DNA of 64,000 nucleotides from Steroidobacteraceae bacterium (GCA_019187185.1 JABAQU010000001.1:1-64000), one strand, 5' to 3'. Positions 28,257 to 36,690 are shown, numbered from the stretch's first letter. A program made the numbers and translations. The notes: generated by a model not told the origin, from the letters alone.

Positions 28257-28869
28257 TATATTGCTCGTTTCCAACCTGATTCTGTGGCTCTTTGTCATTG
28301 GCTTGGCCCTCTTGGTATTCGCCCTGAGCCGCCAGATCGGCGTCCTCTACGAACGGGTGGCGCCCGCCGGCGCGCTGATGATCAACCGAAAGCTCGAAGT
28401 GGGAGCCATTGCGCCCGTCGTGCCGGTACAGGATCTCAATACCGGCAAAACAATAAGAGTAGGTGGCGGCCAGGCGAGATCACAGCTGTTGTTTTTTCTC
28501 TCGCCCAACTGCCCCGTATGCAAGACTCTTTTGCCTGCATTGAAGTCCGTAAAGTCTGCAGAGGCAGACTGGCTGGACGTCATTTTCGCCAGCGACGGCG
28601 AACCGGAGGCCCACCGCGACTTTATCGAGCGACAGGGACTTGTCGGTGAGACATATGTTTCTTCGGAAGCACTGGGGAGGCAGTATGGTGTGTCCAAGCT
28701 GCCGTTCGCGGTGTTGATCGATCACAAGGGGGTAATCGCTTCGCTGGGTCTGGTCAATTCCCGCGAGCATTTTGAGAGCCTGTTTGAGTCGATGGAGCGC
28801 GGCGTACCCTCCCTCCAGGCTTACCTCCACGCAGCAAACGCCACTGCCCTTACTGCAGAGCAGAAATAG
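28249..28869 (+). CDS. mauD: thioredoxin-like disulfide protein MauD/AauD
   Basis: This 206-residue protein is anchored by one N-terminal helix (residues 5-26) with a periplasmic thioredoxin-like domain. The redox motif is CPVC, in FLSPNCPVCKTLLPALK near residues 87-90, and the cis-Pro loop is VSKLPFAVLID. It is needed for disulfide formation or isomerisation in the light chain, which here has about twelve cysteines after the signal. The start at ATG 28249 overlaps mauE. An alternative start lies 9 bp upstream. Confidence 0.88.
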   Translation: MDNILLVSNLILWLFVIGLALLVFALSRQIGVLYERVAPAGALMINRKLEVGAIAPVVPVQDLNTGKTIRVGGGQARSQLLFFLSPNCPVCKTLLPALKSVKSAEADWLDVIFASDGEPEAHRDFIERQGLVGETYVSSEALGRQYGVSKLPFAVLIDHKGVIASLGLVNSREHFESLFESMERGVPSLQAYLHAANATALTAEQK

Positions 28870-28878
28870 GACATTACG

Positions 28879-29424
28879 ATGAATTGGCTTGACAACCTTA
28901 CCGCGCGATGCTCGCGCTCCCTGGCGCAACGGACATCCCGACGGAGTTTGCTCACCCGTCTTGGCACACTGGCCGTTGGAGCCGCCAGTCTCCCTCTCCT
29001 CCCCGTAGCCCGCGCGGCAGATGGCTATCCAGGTGTTCCCAGCGAGAGCACTGGTAACCCTGGGGATCCCGGAAACCCAGCCGCCTGTGATTACTGGCGC
29101 TATTGTGCGATCGACGGCTTTCTTTGCAGTTGTTGTGGCGGTACGCAGAACAGCTGCCCGCCCGGTACCGAAATGTCGCCGCTGACCTGGATCGGCACCT
29201 GCCTGAATCCTGCGGATAACGTGCACTACATTATTTCTTACAACGACTGCTGCGGTAAGAACAGTTGTGGCAGGTGTATCTGCACCCGCAATGAACGGGA
29301 CACGCCGCCCTATCGAGCGCAAACGAGCAACTCCATCAACTGGTGTCTGGGAACCAAGAGTTCCGTCTACAACTGCTCCACGGCCGTAATACTGGGTGTG
29401 GCACTGGATCGCGGAAAGAAGTGA
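28879..29424 (+). CDS. aauA: aralkylamine (TTQ amine) dehydrogenase light chain
   Basis: This 181-residue precursor carries the tryptophan tryptophylquinone cofactor. A twin-arginine-type leader (RTSRRSLLTRLG, then a hydrophobic run ending PVARA) targets it to the periplasm. Seen are CDYWRYCAIDGFLCSCCGG at about 70-88, with the Asp matching MADH Asp32, the two cofactor tryptophans W104 (LTWIGTC) and W155 (INWCLG), and D123 in YNDCCG. The CAIDGFLCSCCGG and DCCGK-SCGRC segments are closer to Alcaligenes aromatic amine dehydrogenase than to methylamine dehydrogenase, so aromatic or aralkyl amines are the likely substrates. The last base overlaps the next start. Confidence 0.9.
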   Translation: MNWLDNLTARCSRSLAQRTSRRSLLTRLGTLAVGAASLPLLPVARAADGYPGVPSESTGNPGDPGNPAACDYWRYCAIDGFLCSCCGGTQNSCPPGTEMSPLTWIGTCLNPADNVHYIISYNDCCGKNSCGRCICTRNERDTPPYRAQTSNSINWCLGTKSSVYNCSTAVILGVALDRGKK

Positions 29425-29912
29425 TGCGTTACGGGATCCAGACGTGCCTGCTGGCTTTGGTATTCAGTCAGCTGGCTCATGGCGGGGGCGGGCAATCCGC
29501 ACAGGCGGAAAGCTTCCAGCGCTGCGCCGCCTGCCACCTCGCCACTGGAGAGGGCGTACCTGGGGCCTTCCCACCCTTGAAAGGACGGGTCGCCCACATT
29601 GCCGCTTCGCCTGAAGGTCGGGCTTACCTGATTGCTGTCGTAAACGCCGGTCTGATGGGCAGCATTACCATTGGCGGAGTTCCGTATTTGGGCGTGATGC
29701 CAGCCCAAGGTCCAAGCCTTGACGCAAAATCGATTCGAGACGCCCTCAATTACGCGGTCCAGGTGCTGGACAAGGGCAATGTGAAGCCAAACTGGCGGCC
29801 ATTCTCGACCGATGAAGTGCAGAGAGTGATCTCCGCCAAGCCGGTGACCTCCGCCGTGGAGAATGGACGACTACGACAAGACTTGCTCTCTAAGTATCCC
29901 GACTTGCAGTGA
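29424..29912 (+). CDS. periplasmic monohaem cytochrome c (amine dehydrogenase operon)
   Basis: This 162-residue protein has a signal peptide (about 1-28) and one haem c motif, CAACH at 34-38. A Met in YLGVMPAQG is the probable sixth ligand. The C-terminal ~50 residues after the cytochrome fold are unusual. ATG 29424 overlaps the light-chain stop (GTGATG), so it is translationally coupled. It probably accepts electrons from the amine dehydrogenase. That role is inferred from the operon, since Alcaligenes AADH uses azurin. Confidence 0.8.
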   Translation: MRYGIQTCLLALVFSQLAHGGGGQSAQAESFQRCAACHLATGEGVPGAFPPLKGRVAHIAASPEGRAYLIAVVNAGLMGSITIGGVPYLGVMPAQGPSLDAKSIRDALNYAVQVLDKGNVKPNWRPFSTDEVQRVISAKPVTSAVENGRLRQDLLSKYPDLQ

Positions 29913-29923
29913 GGTAGATCGTC

Positions 29924-30364
29924 ATGCGGTTCACTCTTTTGGCTGCAATAGTAATGCTCTCGCAAGCGACCATGGCACAAACGACTGTCCCCATCAACGT
30001 CGAACGCGCCAAGGTAAACTACCGACTCAATTGCCAGGGTTGCCATCTCGCCGATGGCTCCGGGTTGCCGGGGGTTGTGCCTACCATGAAGGGCCTCGTC
30101 GGCAATTTCCTGAAAGTGCCGGGGGGACGAGACTTTCTGGTACAGGTTCCCGGTTCCGCCTTTTCCCCGCTCAGTGACGCCGATCTCGCGGAACTGCTCA
30201 ACTGGATACTTGCCACGATGAGTGACGAGCACAAGGCCCCGGATTTCGAGCCCTATACCGAAGCCGAAGTTCAACGGACCCGGCGGCGGCTCCTTGCCGA
30301 TGTTGCAAAGACCAGGGAGGCTCTGATCAATTCCCAACGCGCGACGTCTCCCCATCTTCAGTAG
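29924..30364 (+). CDS. periplasmic monohaem cytochrome c (amine dehydrogenase operon)
   Basis: This 146-residue protein has a signal peptide (1-18, ending ATMA) and a single haem motif, CQGCH at 37-41. Resemblance to the preceding cytochrome (CHLADGSGLPG versus CHLATGEGVPG, then PxLKG/PTMKG) suggests the two arose by duplication. A candidate axial Met is not obvious near the end. The gene starts 11 bp after its neighbour and ends the amine dehydrogenase operon. Its function, as a second carrier or part of a two-subunit complex, is an inference. Confidence 0.78.
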   Translation: MRFTLLAAIVMLSQATMAQTTVPINVERAKVNYRLNCQGCHLADGSGLPGVVPTMKGLVGNFLKVPGGRDFLVQVPGSAFSPLSDADLAELLNWILATMSDEHKAPDFEPYTEAEVQRTRRRLLADVAKTREALINSQRATSPHLQ

Positions 30365-30560
30365 CGTTCCGCATTGGACCGCGTTGCAGAATTGACGATG
30401 CAGTTGGTGAACACAAGATCATGGAGCAGGCCAGCTCCGTGAGCGCCTGGTAGCTGATCACCGAACCCTCAGCTGAGCGCGCATCGTCGGGGGGCTTCGG
30501 CCGGCCAAAGGCTGAGCAACATGATGCCGTTTCACGGCCACGCCGGGACTACCCTCAGCG

Positions 30561-30902
30561 TCACCGTCCAGCATGACAGCCGCTGCAACGACGCAGCGGG
30601 CCGCTATCGTAGCCGGCGTTGGCGATGCGCACGTGGCAGTTACGACAGAGATGATGAAAGTCGCGCTGCACGGTTGCGGCCAGTGGCGGTCGCTGCTTGT
30701 GACAGGAGTAGCACGAGTCGCGGCCTGTGTCGTCGAAGAAGTTGTGATGGCAGGTCTTGCAGGACACCGAAGTGTGATTCTCGTGGCCGAACACGATCGC
30801 TGTCATCGGGGCGGCGGCGATGGCGTGCTGCCGCCACTGCCAGGCGAGCAGTAGCAGCGCACCGCCGGCGCAGATCAGGGCGGCGATCCACAGTCTCGTC
30901 AC
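30561..30902 (-). CDS. membrane-anchored tetrahaem cytochrome c (c3-like)
   Basis: This 113-residue protein has one N-terminal membrane helix (residues 4-22) and four CXXCH motifs at C48-H52, C64-H68, C86-H90 and C106-H110. Extra histidines (H40, H43, H83, H84) could serve as distal ligands. The layout matches small class III/c7-like cytochromes that pass electrons in the periplasm. The GTG start overlaps the stop of the membrane cytochrome b gene by 4 bp, so the two are likely partners. It is convergent with the amine dehydrogenase operon. Confidence 0.82.
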   Translation of the reverse strand: MTRLWIAALICAGGALLLLAWQWRQHAIAAAPMTAIVFGHENHTSVSCKTCHHNFFDDTGRDSCYSCHKQRPPLAATVQRDFHHLCRNCHVRIANAGYDSGPLRRCSGCHAGR

Positions 30903-31702
30903 AGACAGCGTCCCGCCGAGCAGGGATAGGGATGCGGAACGGGCCTCGCATCCGACGCGGGACGCCAAACGAAGGCCACCACGGCGAGGGCGATCAGCGC
31001 ACACAGCGACCACACGAGGCACGCGCCCACCGTGCGCCGCGGGCCCGACGATTTCGGCATATCGGCGGCGAGACGCGCCGGTGGGCGGGAATGCCAGACG
31101 AACATCAGCACCGTTGGAACGCCGAGCAGCCAGCCGGCGGCGAGTGACGCGCGCGGTGTCGCGACCCAGTACGCCGAGCCCCACAGGTGCCAGCCCGTCA
31201 GCCCGATCGCGGCGGTCGACATTGCTGCATGCCAGCGCCGCCAGCCGGGATGCGACCAACGCCGCCGTACGCGCGCCCGCGACGTCACGATCTGCACGAT
31301 GACGAGCACGAGCGCGAGGAGCCCGGCGAGCATGTAGCCGGGTGCTGTCGGCAGCAGATAATCGACGATGCGTGGTTCGAGCAGCACGAGGCCGACGACG
31401 TGCGTGACCAGCAGCGCGGCGAGCAGATAAGAGAGCTGGCGATGCAGGGCCTGCACGACCCGCAGGCGATCGGCCTCGCGGGACTGCGCCGCCCACCAGC
31501 GCACCGACAGCAGCGGCAGCACTGCGAGCATGCCTGTCGCCGCGAGACCCGTGCCGATCGCGGCATCCCAGGCCGGATCGACTGCGGCCGGCCCAAACAG
31601 GCGCAGGGCAACCAGCGGTGCGAGCACGTAGACGAGTACAGCGGCGCCGAGTACCACTCGCCGGCGTCGGATTACACAAACTTCGAATTGCATCGAATGC
31701 AT
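30899..31702 (-). CDS. bis-His membrane cytochrome b (ferric reductase-like transmembrane protein)
   Basis: This ~267-residue integral membrane protein has about six helices. Two helices carry His pairs with the same spacing, H87/H101 and H158/H172, the pattern of ferric-reductase-type or b561-type bis-haem proteins. It lacks a soluble FAD/NAD domain, so electrons probably come from quinol and go to the overlapping tetrahaem cytochrome. The start may be ATG 31702 or 31693. The 5' side runs close to a truncated LysR start (copy C), so the gene's promoter region may have been rearranged. Confidence 0.72.
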   Translation of the reverse strand: MHSMQFEVCVIRRRRVVLGAAVLVYVLAPLVALRLFGPAAVDPAWDAAIGTGLAATGMLAVLPLLSVRWWAAQSREADRLRVVQALHRQLSYLLAALLVTHVVGLVLLEPRIVDYLLPTAPGYMLAGLLALVLVIVQIVTSRARVRRRWSHPGWRRWHAAMSTAAIGLTGWHLWGSAYWVATPRASLAAGWLLGVPTVLMFVWHSRPPARLAADMPKSSGPRRTVGACLVWSLCALIALAVVAFVWRPASDARPVPHPYPCSAGRCL

Positions 31703-31750
31703 CGGAAGCAGTTTACAACTGCACCTGCACGCCGGGTTGCGCGTTGGGCA

Positions 31751-31855
31751 CCCTCCTGGTAGATCGCCTCGAAGGCGACCGGGAGGTTCAGGTCGATGCC
31801 GTGTATATCAATATTCCTAATGGAGCTCGTGAAGCGCATTCACTTGAGTAAGCGC
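31751..31855 (-). pseudogene. copy C of the LysR start module (5' remnant of a LysR gene)
   Basis: Read on the reverse strand this gives IDLNLPVAFEAIYQEG, matching IDLNLLIAFEAIYEEG of the LysR protein at 26315. The start codon position reads ATT and everything after about 25 codons is missing, so it is not expressed as a regulator. The DNA beyond the start also resembles copies A and B for about 25 bp (GCTCGTGAAGCGCATTCACT against GCTCATGCAACACATTCACT). It lies 50 bp upstream of the racemase-like gene. Confidence 0.68.
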
Positions 31856-31904
31856 AAATCCGATCGTTAAATGCCCTCGAACGCTCCCTGAAGGAGACTC
31901 AGCT

Positions 31905-32735
31905 ATGACCGTAGCCCTGCACGTTCAGTTCGTGTCGCCGGAAGGCAAGGACGATCGGATGTTCGGCCCGGCGAAGGCTGCGGTACACAACGGCATCGTG
32001 AAGGTCGTTCGGGATTCGGTCGGATCGGACGCACGCGTCTCCGTCGGCTACAACGACCAGTCGGTCTACTATACGACCCGGGCCTTCATGACTGCCTACA
32101 ACAACATCGGCATCATGGAGGGCCTCTTCAAGGCACAAGAGAACGGGGCCGATGTGGTGCTCGTCGCCTGCGGCAACGACCCTGCCATCCTGATGGCGCG
32201 GGAGGCGCTCGACATCCCGGTGCTCGGCATCACCGAAAGCGCCATGTTGCTCGCCTGCGCGCTCGGCAAGCGCTTTGCCGTCATAGGCGTCGAGCGCGAC
32301 TGCGCCGATCTCGTCGAGAGCAATCTGGAGAACTACGGCCTCGGCGACAAGGCCATCCGCCACAATCCGGTACGCACCGCCGATCTGGCCGAGAGCCTGA
32401 TTCCCTGGTTCGAGGACACCGCGGTGGTGCGTAACCACGTCATCCCGCGCTTTGAGGAAGTCGCCCGTGGCGCCATCGACGACGGGGCGGAGGTCATCGT
32501 GACTTCCTGCGCCGGTCTCGCCGCCCTCACCCTGAACGGCTACCACAAGGTCAGCGGCACCGAGGTGCCGGTGGTCGAAGGTGTGCTGGCCGGCGCTCAC
32601 CTGGCTCGCGTCTACGGAACTCTGCGCAAGCTGCATGGCATCTCCACGAGCAAGCAGCGCACCTTCAAGGGATTGCCGCACGAGATGGTGACGCACTTTC
32701 TCACCCCGTTTCGCCAGCGATTCACTGACGGCTGA
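31905..32735 (+). CDS. Asp/Glu/hydantoin racemase-superfamily protein (maleate isomerase-like)
   Basis: This 276-residue protein has the two-cysteine active site of the family: Cys89 (VACGNDPA) and Cys202 (TSCAG), one in each pseudosymmetric half. Family reactions include racemisation of amino acids or hydantoins, maleate cis-trans isomerisation and arylmalonate decarboxylation. The start at 31905 has AAGGAG 9 bp upstream. It is the first gene of a forward run leading to the acyl-CoA dehydrogenases, 80 bp upstream of the first, which suggests it acts on a carboxylated intermediate. The substrate is not known. Confidence 0.78.
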   Translation: MTVALHVQFVSPEGKDDRMFGPAKAAVHNGIVKVVRDSVGSDARVSVGYNDQSVYYTTRAFMTAYNNIGIMEGLFKAQENGADVVLVACGNDPAILMAREALDIPVLGITESAMLLACALGKRFAVIGVERDCADLVESNLENYGLGDKAIRHNPVRTADLAESLIPWFEDTAVVRNHVIPRFEEVARGAIDDGAEVIVTSCAGLAALTLNGYHKVSGTEVPVVEGVLAGAHLARVYGTLRKLHGISTSKQRTFKGLPHEMVTHFLTPFRQRFTDG

Positions 32736-32815
32736 GCTAAGTGTTGATTTCGGCGCGCCTGTCCGGGAGACGCTGCCCGGCTGCAGTGGTGGTGCCGGTA
32801 GCAATTGAGGCAAAG

Positions 32816-34003
32816 ATGCAAGCGGCATTCACGGCAGAGCAGGAAGAGCTGCGCCAGTCCCTGCGGCGCTACATGGCTGCGCTCATGACACCGGAGCTGA
32901 AGTCTGAGCTCATCAACACCTATGGCAACGAAGGTGGCGGACCGCTCTTCCGCCAGGCGTTGCGGCAGATGGGAAGTGACGGGCTGATCGGCCTGGGATG
33001 GCCGGTGGATCTCGGCGGCAAGGGCCATGGCCCCATCGAGCAGTACATTTTCATCGAGGAGGTGACGCGCGCAGGGTTTCCCTTCCCATATCTCACCTCG
33101 GAGTCCATGGGCCCGGCGATCGCGGAGTTCGGCTCGCCCGAGGTGCGCAAGGATCTCCTGCCGAAGATCCTCGGCGGCGAGGTCGTCATCGCGATCGGCT
33201 ACACGGAGCCCGGCGCGGGCACCGATCTCGCCGCTCTCAAGACCCGCGCCGAGCGCCAGGGCGACGAATACGTCATCAACGGTGCGAAGGTCTTCACCTC
33301 CCTCGGACACTTCGCGGATTACATCTGGCTCGCGGTGCGCACGGCTCACGACGCGCAGCACGCGCGCCACAAGGGTCTGTCGCTCATCCTCGTGCCAACC
33401 AATTCTCCGGGCTTCTCCCACGCGCCGATCTACACCGTTGCCGACGGGCACACCAATCAGACCTTCTACGATAACGTGCGCGTGCCGGCGCGGAATCTCA
33501 TCGGCCAGGAGAACGGCGGGTGGGCGGTGATCACGAGTCAGCTCAACCGCGAGCGTCTGACGCTCATGAACCCGGGCATTGCCAATCTGGTGTACAGCCA
33601 GGTGCTGGAGTACGTGCACGAGAGGCACGGCGGGACACGCCTCATCGACCAGCCCTGGGTGCAAATGAACATGGCGCGCATCTACACAGCGCTCAAGACG
33701 CTCAATCTCGCCTGTCGCAAGCAGGCCTGGGGCATCGCACAGGGCACGCTTACGGCAGCCGAGGCCTCGGCGATCAAGATCCTGGGTTATGAGACTTTTC
33801 TCAGCGTCTTCCGCCAGATGCTGGAAGTGCTCGGCCCCGATGCGACGCTGCGTCGCGGCTCGCCGGGCGTGCCGCTCGAGGGCATGCTGGACGTGCTCTA
33901 CCGCACGGTGCCGGTCTACGGATTTGCCGGTGGCACCAACGAAGTCATGCGCGACATGGTGGCCCAGATGGGCCTCGGCCTGCCGCGCGTCAAGCGAGCC
34001 TGA
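32816..34003 (+). CDS. acyl-CoA dehydrogenase (large-type subunit)
   Basis: This 395-residue FAD-dependent acyl-CoA dehydrogenase starts at ATG 32816 (MQAAFTAEQEELR). Visible are GYTEPGAGTDLAAL (substrate/FAD loop), the NGAKVFTS strand, the VPARNLIG loop and the C-terminal YGFAGGTNEVMRDMVA. It is followed after 3 bp by a second, shorter acyl-CoA dehydrogenase. Paired genes of this kind form alpha2beta2 enzymes in steroid side-chain degradation, so this protein is probably one subunit of a heteromer. The substrate is unknown. Confidence 0.88.
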   Translation: MQAAFTAEQEELRQSLRRYMAALMTPELKSELINTYGNEGGGPLFRQALRQMGSDGLIGLGWPVDLGGKGHGPIEQYIFIEEVTRAGFPFPYLTSESMGPAIAEFGSPEVRKDLLPKILGGEVVIAIGYTEPGAGTDLAALKTRAERQGDEYVINGAKVFTSLGHFADYIWLAVRTAHDAQHARHKGLSLILVPTNSPGFSHAPIYTVADGHTNQTFYDNVRVPARNLIGQENGGWAVITSQLNRERLTLMNPGIANLVYSQVLEYVHERHGGTRLIDQPWVQMNMARIYTALKTLNLACRKQAWGIAQGTLTAAEASAIKILGYETFLSVFRQMLEVLGPDATLRRGSPGVPLEGMLDVLYRTVPVYGFAGGTNEVMRDMVAQMGLGLPRVKRA

Positions 34004-34006
34004 ACG

Positions 34007-35077
34007 ATGGATTTTGGGTTGCAAGAGACAGAACGCGAGCTCTGTGAGCTCGCCGAATCGATGCTGCGGGATTTCAGCACGCCCGAGCGGCTGCTGAAGC
34101 TCGAGGAGAGCGGCCTGCGCGTGGATCGGGAGCTGTGGGCGGCGTTGAAAGAGGCCGGGATCACGACCATCGGGGTCGAACCAGAGCACGGCGGCACCGG
34201 CCTGGGCTTCGGGGAAGCCTGTCTCGTGTTCGAGCAGGTCGGCAAGACGGTCGCGGCCGTTCCGCTTCTCATCCACGACATCGCGCTGCAGACGCTCCAG
34301 CGCGCCGGCACGCTCGAGGCGCTGCACCGATTCGTAGCGGCGGACGGCTGGCTTGCAGCGAGCGCACGCACCGATCGCGGCAACAGCCTGTGCGAGGCGA
34401 ACGGGCGCGTCACGGGCACGGTTTCGGCAGTGCCCTATGCGCCGGAGGCGGAGGCTTATCTCCTGCCTGCACGTGCGGATGGCAGCTGGAGTCTCTACCT
34501 CGTGCCTGCCGAACAGCAGAGCGTGCGGCTCGAGGGGCAGCTCGGCACGGACAAGTCTCCCATGGGGCGCCTGACGCTCGACAGAGCACAGGCATCGCGG
34601 CTCGGTGATGCAACGCTCCTCGAGTGGCTGCGCCAGCGCCTGATCGCCGGGTGCTGTGCGATTCAGAGCGGCGTGGTCGAGGAAACCATCAAGCTCACGA
34701 CCGCCTTCGTCTCCGAGCACGAGGTCTTCGGTGTCAAGGAGGGCTCGTTCCAGGCGGTGAGCCAGCGCATGGCGGATACCTGCATCGACTCAATGACCTT
34801 GCAGCTGATGAGCCGTCATGTCGCGTCGCTGCTCGCTGCGCAGGACGATGCAGTGGCGGATGTGCTGGCCGCCAAGCTGCTCGCAGGCGATGTCGGGCAC
34901 CGCGTGCTGGCTTCCTGCCAGCACGTGCACGGCGGCATCGGCCATGATCGCAGCTATCCGCTGTGGCGCTATGCCGTGGCGGCGAAGCAGATCGAGCTGG
35001 CCGTCACCTCCAGCAGCGAGGCGACCGCGGCGCTCGGCAATGTCATCGCCGCGCAGCCGGATCTCGTCGCCCTATGA
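34007..35077 (+). CDS. acyl-CoA dehydrogenase (small-type subunit)
   Basis: This 356-residue acyl-CoA dehydrogenase-fold protein begins MDFGLQETERELCELAESML and has the short, degenerate form seen in the second subunit of heteromeric steroid-type enzymes: a shortened middle domain, then QLMSRHVASLLAAQ and HVHGGIGHDRSYPLWRY at the FAD-binding C-terminus. It starts 3 bp after its partner and overlaps the following ligase by ATGA. It likely works only as a complex with the preceding protein. This is inferred from family knowledge. Confidence 0.86.
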   Translation: MDFGLQETERELCELAESMLRDFSTPERLLKLEESGLRVDRELWAALKEAGITTIGVEPEHGGTGLGFGEACLVFEQVGKTVAAVPLLIHDIALQTLQRAGTLEALHRFVAADGWLAASARTDRGNSLCEANGRVTGTVSAVPYAPEAEAYLLPARADGSWSLYLVPAEQQSVRLEGQLGTDKSPMGRLTLDRAQASRLGDATLLEWLRQRLIAGCCAIQSGVVEETIKLTTAFVSEHEVFGVKEGSFQAVSQRMADTCIDSMTLQLMSRHVASLLAAQDDAVADVLAAKLLAGDVGHRVLASCQHVHGGIGHDRSYPLWRYAVAAKQIELAVTSSSEATAALGNVIAAQPDLVAL

Positions 35078-36690
35078 TGCCCATGACGATCGCGCGCACA
35101 TTCAATCTCGCCGATCTCTTCGACATCGCCGCCGAAGCCGTGCCCGATCGCGAAGCCGTGGTCGTGGGCGCCACCCGCCTGAGCTTTCGGCAGCTCGCGG
35201 ATCGCGTGAGCCGTCTCGCGGGCTGGCTGCACGCGCGCGGTATCGGCGACAGCGACACCGTCGGGCTCCATCTCTACAACGGGATCGAGTATCTCGAGGC
35301 GTTTCTCGCCGCCTGCAAGGTCAAGGCGGTACCGGTCAACATCAATTACCGCTATGTCGCCGACGAGCTCCGCTACCTCTACCAGAACGCGGGGCTAAAG
35401 GCGCTTTTCTACAGCGCAGCGCTCGCAGCCGGTGTGCGGGAAGCGCTCGATGCTGCGCCCGGCTTGCAAGCCATCGTGCGCGTCGGTGACGATGCGATCA
35501 GCATCCCCGGGGAAACGGACTATCGTGCTGCGCTCGCGACGCCGCCGGGCGGTGCAGATCACATCGCGCGCAGCGACGATGACATCTCCGTACTGTACAC
35601 GGGCGGCACCACTGGCCGGCCGAAAGGCGTGATGTGGCCGCACAAGGCGTACTTCTTCAGCGCGCTCGGTGGCGGCGGTGCGATGAACCCCGAGCTCGGC
35701 CCCATTCATGCGCCCGAACAACTCGGTGAGCGCGCCCGCTCGAGCTTCCCGCTGCGCGGCATGCCCGTGGCGCCGCTCATGCACGGCTCAGCGCTCTGGG
35801 CGGCGCTGATAGGACTCTTCGCAGGTCACACGGTTTTCCTGTCCGAGCGGCATCACTTCGATGCCGAGCACATCCTCGATCTGCTCGCCCGAGAGAAGAT
35901 CCACACCGTCTCCATCGTGGGCGATGCCATGGCGGCTCCGATCCTCGACGCTTTGCGCGCCTGCCCGGGCCGCTGGGATCTTTCGAATCTGATGGCCTTC
36001 GCCAATGGCGGGGCGCTCTTCTCGGCCCACGTCAAGAAAGGTCTCCTGGAGATCCTGCCCCGCTTGGTGATCGTCGACGGCGCGGGCTCTTCCGAAGCGG
36101 GCACGTTCAGTCCGAGCAGCCAGCCCACGACCGCAGGGCTGCTGCGGCTCCCGCCGAGCCCGCATCTCAAGGTCCTGGTGGACGGCAGGCGACTTGCCGC
36201 ATCGGGCGAGCAGGGCATTCTCGCCCGCACGGGTCTCGTTCCGATCGGCTATCTGGGGGATCCGGAAAAGACTTCAGAAACCTTCATTACGTTTGAGGGC
36301 CAGCGATGGGTGCTCACGGGCGACATCGCGCTCCAGGAGGGGGATGGCTCCATCGTGGTCTTCGGCCGCGGTTCGAACTGCATCAACACCGGCGGCGAGA
36401 AGGTCTTCGTTGAAGAGGTCGAGGAGGCCGTGCGCCGCCACCCGGCGGTGTTCGACTGCCTCGTCGTCGGCCTGCCCGATGCACGCTGGGGCAACAAGGT
36501 GGTCGCGGTGGTCGCGTTGAGGCCCGGAGCGACCGCGGATGCAGCCGCGCTGCGCGCCCACTGCCGCGATCATCTGGCCGGCTACAAAGTGCCGAAGGAC
36601 GTGGTGTTCGTGGACGCCATGCAGCGCTCACCGGCGGGCAAGGGCGATTATCGCTGGGCACGAAAGGTCGCTGAGCGGGCGCTCGCGTGA
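35074..36690 (+). CDS. AMP-forming acyl-CoA ligase
   Basis: This 538-residue ANL-superfamily enzyme activates a carboxylic acid to its CoA thioester. The P-loop is YTGGTTGRPKGVMWPHKA near residue 173. Other motifs are GAGSSEAG (A5), GDIALQEGDGSIVVFGRG (A7/A8 hinge) and the catalytic lysine in SPAGKGDYRWA near the end. ATG 35074 overlaps the preceding dehydrogenase gene by 4 bp, with a second ATG 9 bp later. Together with the dehydrogenase pair and the following crotonase it forms a beta-oxidation-like set. Confidence 0.9.
   Translation: MMPMTIARTFNLADLFDIAAEAVPDREAVVVGATRLSFRQLADRVSRLAGWLHARGIGDSDTVGLHLYNGIEYLEAFLAACKVKAVPVNINYRYVADELRYLYQNAGLKALFYSAALAAGVREALDAAPGLQAIVRVGDDAISIPGETDYRAALATPPGGADHIARSDDDISVLYTGGTTGRPKGVMWPHKAYFFSALGGGGAMNPELGPIHAPEQLGERARSSFPLRGMPVAPLMHGSALWAALIGLFAGHTVFLSERHHFDAEHILDLLAREKIHTVSIVGDAMAAPILDALRACPGRWDLSNLMAFANGGALFSAHVKKGLLEILPRLVIVDGAGSSEAGTFSPSSQPTTAGLLRLPPSPHLKVLVDGRRLAASGEQGILARTGLVPIGYLGDPEKTSETFITFEGQRWVLTGDIALQEGDGSIVVFGRGSNCINTGGEKVFVEEVEEAVRRHPAVFDCLVVGLPDARWGNKVVAVVALRPGATADAAALRAHCRDHLAGYKVPKDVVFVDAMQRSPAGKGDYRWARKVAERALA

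Noticed and set aside
26545-28869. Methylamine dehydrogenase as the specific identity of the TTQ enzyme
   Set aside because: The light-chain segments CAIDGFLCSCCGG and DCCGK-SCGRC are closer to aromatic amine dehydrogenase than to methylamine dehydrogenase, and mauF, mauJ, mauG, mauL, mauM and mauN are not adjacent.
32612-34720. A reverse open frame of about 700 codons opposite the acyl-CoA dehydrogenase genes
   Set aside because: The forward genes are unmistakable and tightly packed. The reverse product shows no recognisable motif.
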